From NCBI GenBank assembly GCA_035712985.1, contig DASTAE010000209.1, positions 1-14,165 on the forward strand: 14,165 nucleotides of DNA, written 5' to 3'. The notes under the pieces were generated by a model. The model was not told the DNA's origin and did not search any database. It worked only from the letters and a program-made list of their open reading frames with translations. Shown here one piece after another: positions 14,139-14,165 of the stretch. The translations under genes were made by a program, and so were the position numbers. The DNA comes from Actinospica sp035712985. Its GTDB lineage: Bacteria; Actinomycetota; Actinomycetes; Streptomycetales; Catenulisporaceae. Every line of letters starts with the position of its first letter. Within the stretch, counting starts at the first letter, position 1.

Positions 14139-14165
14139 GCCTCGCCGAGCCGCCGAGCCCGATGC

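Noticed and set aside
1..14165. tRNA or rRNA genes, CRISPR arrays, insertion sequences, phage genes
   Set aside because: No transposase or integrase motif, no regularly spaced short repeats with unique spacers, and no tRNA-like cloverleaf was noticed on either strand. The tandem repeats seen are protein-coding.

Overview
The window is very GC-rich with strong G/C bias at third codon positions, GTG starts, purine-rich ribosome binding sites and many secreted proteins. Together with a SARP/AfsR-type regulator and spore-associated-protein-like domains, this points to a filamentous actinomycete of the Streptomyces/Catenulispora kind. The genus is an inference; no rRNA or tRNA gene is present to anchor it.

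Left part (1-4731), carbohydrate use. The window opens inside a sugar ABC-transporter substrate-binding protein gene. Its homology stops abruptly near 919 and is followed at once, in another frame, by the C-terminal tail of a GH51 alpha-L-arabinofuranosidase (about 925-1284). This looks like a deletion, or an assembly join, that removed the end of the binding protein, presumably the permeases, and most of the glycosidase. On the minus strand follow a small two-helix membrane protein (1294-1800) and a large secreted GH95-like glycosidase with a C-terminal ricin-type lectin domain (1933-4731). A perfect 15-bp hairpin separates these two.

Middle and right part (4971-14138), a secreted cell-surface locus. 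Three genes carry copies of one four-cysteine extracellular domain resembling Streptomyces spore-associated protein A, with a YAGP signature: a single-domain protein (4971-5465), a CHAP peptidoglycan amidase/peptidase followed by three tandem copies (7094-8773), and a shorter divergent single-domain protein (13698-14138). Between and around them lie a membrane-anchored HTH protein with an outer SH3-like domain (5635-6936), a SARP regulator with BTAD and NB-ARC domains (8949-10757), a secreted DUF1906 hydrolase-like protein with a five-repeat beta-propeller (10871-12877), and a cytoplasmic protein of unknown function (12918-13502, minus strand).

The most notable observation is regulatory. All three genes with the SapA-like domain have, upstream, three CTAC-type heptads spaced exactly 11 bp apart, with a hexamer of the form xAnnnT starting exactly 14 bp after the start of the third heptad. 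This is the geometry of SARP-dependent promoters, and a SARP gene sits in the same locus. I infer a small regulon for extracellular or spore-surface proteins and cell-wall remodelling, possibly controlled by the local SARP. A second motif, TGACCGG, is clustered upstream of the SARP gene and of the DUF1906 gene.
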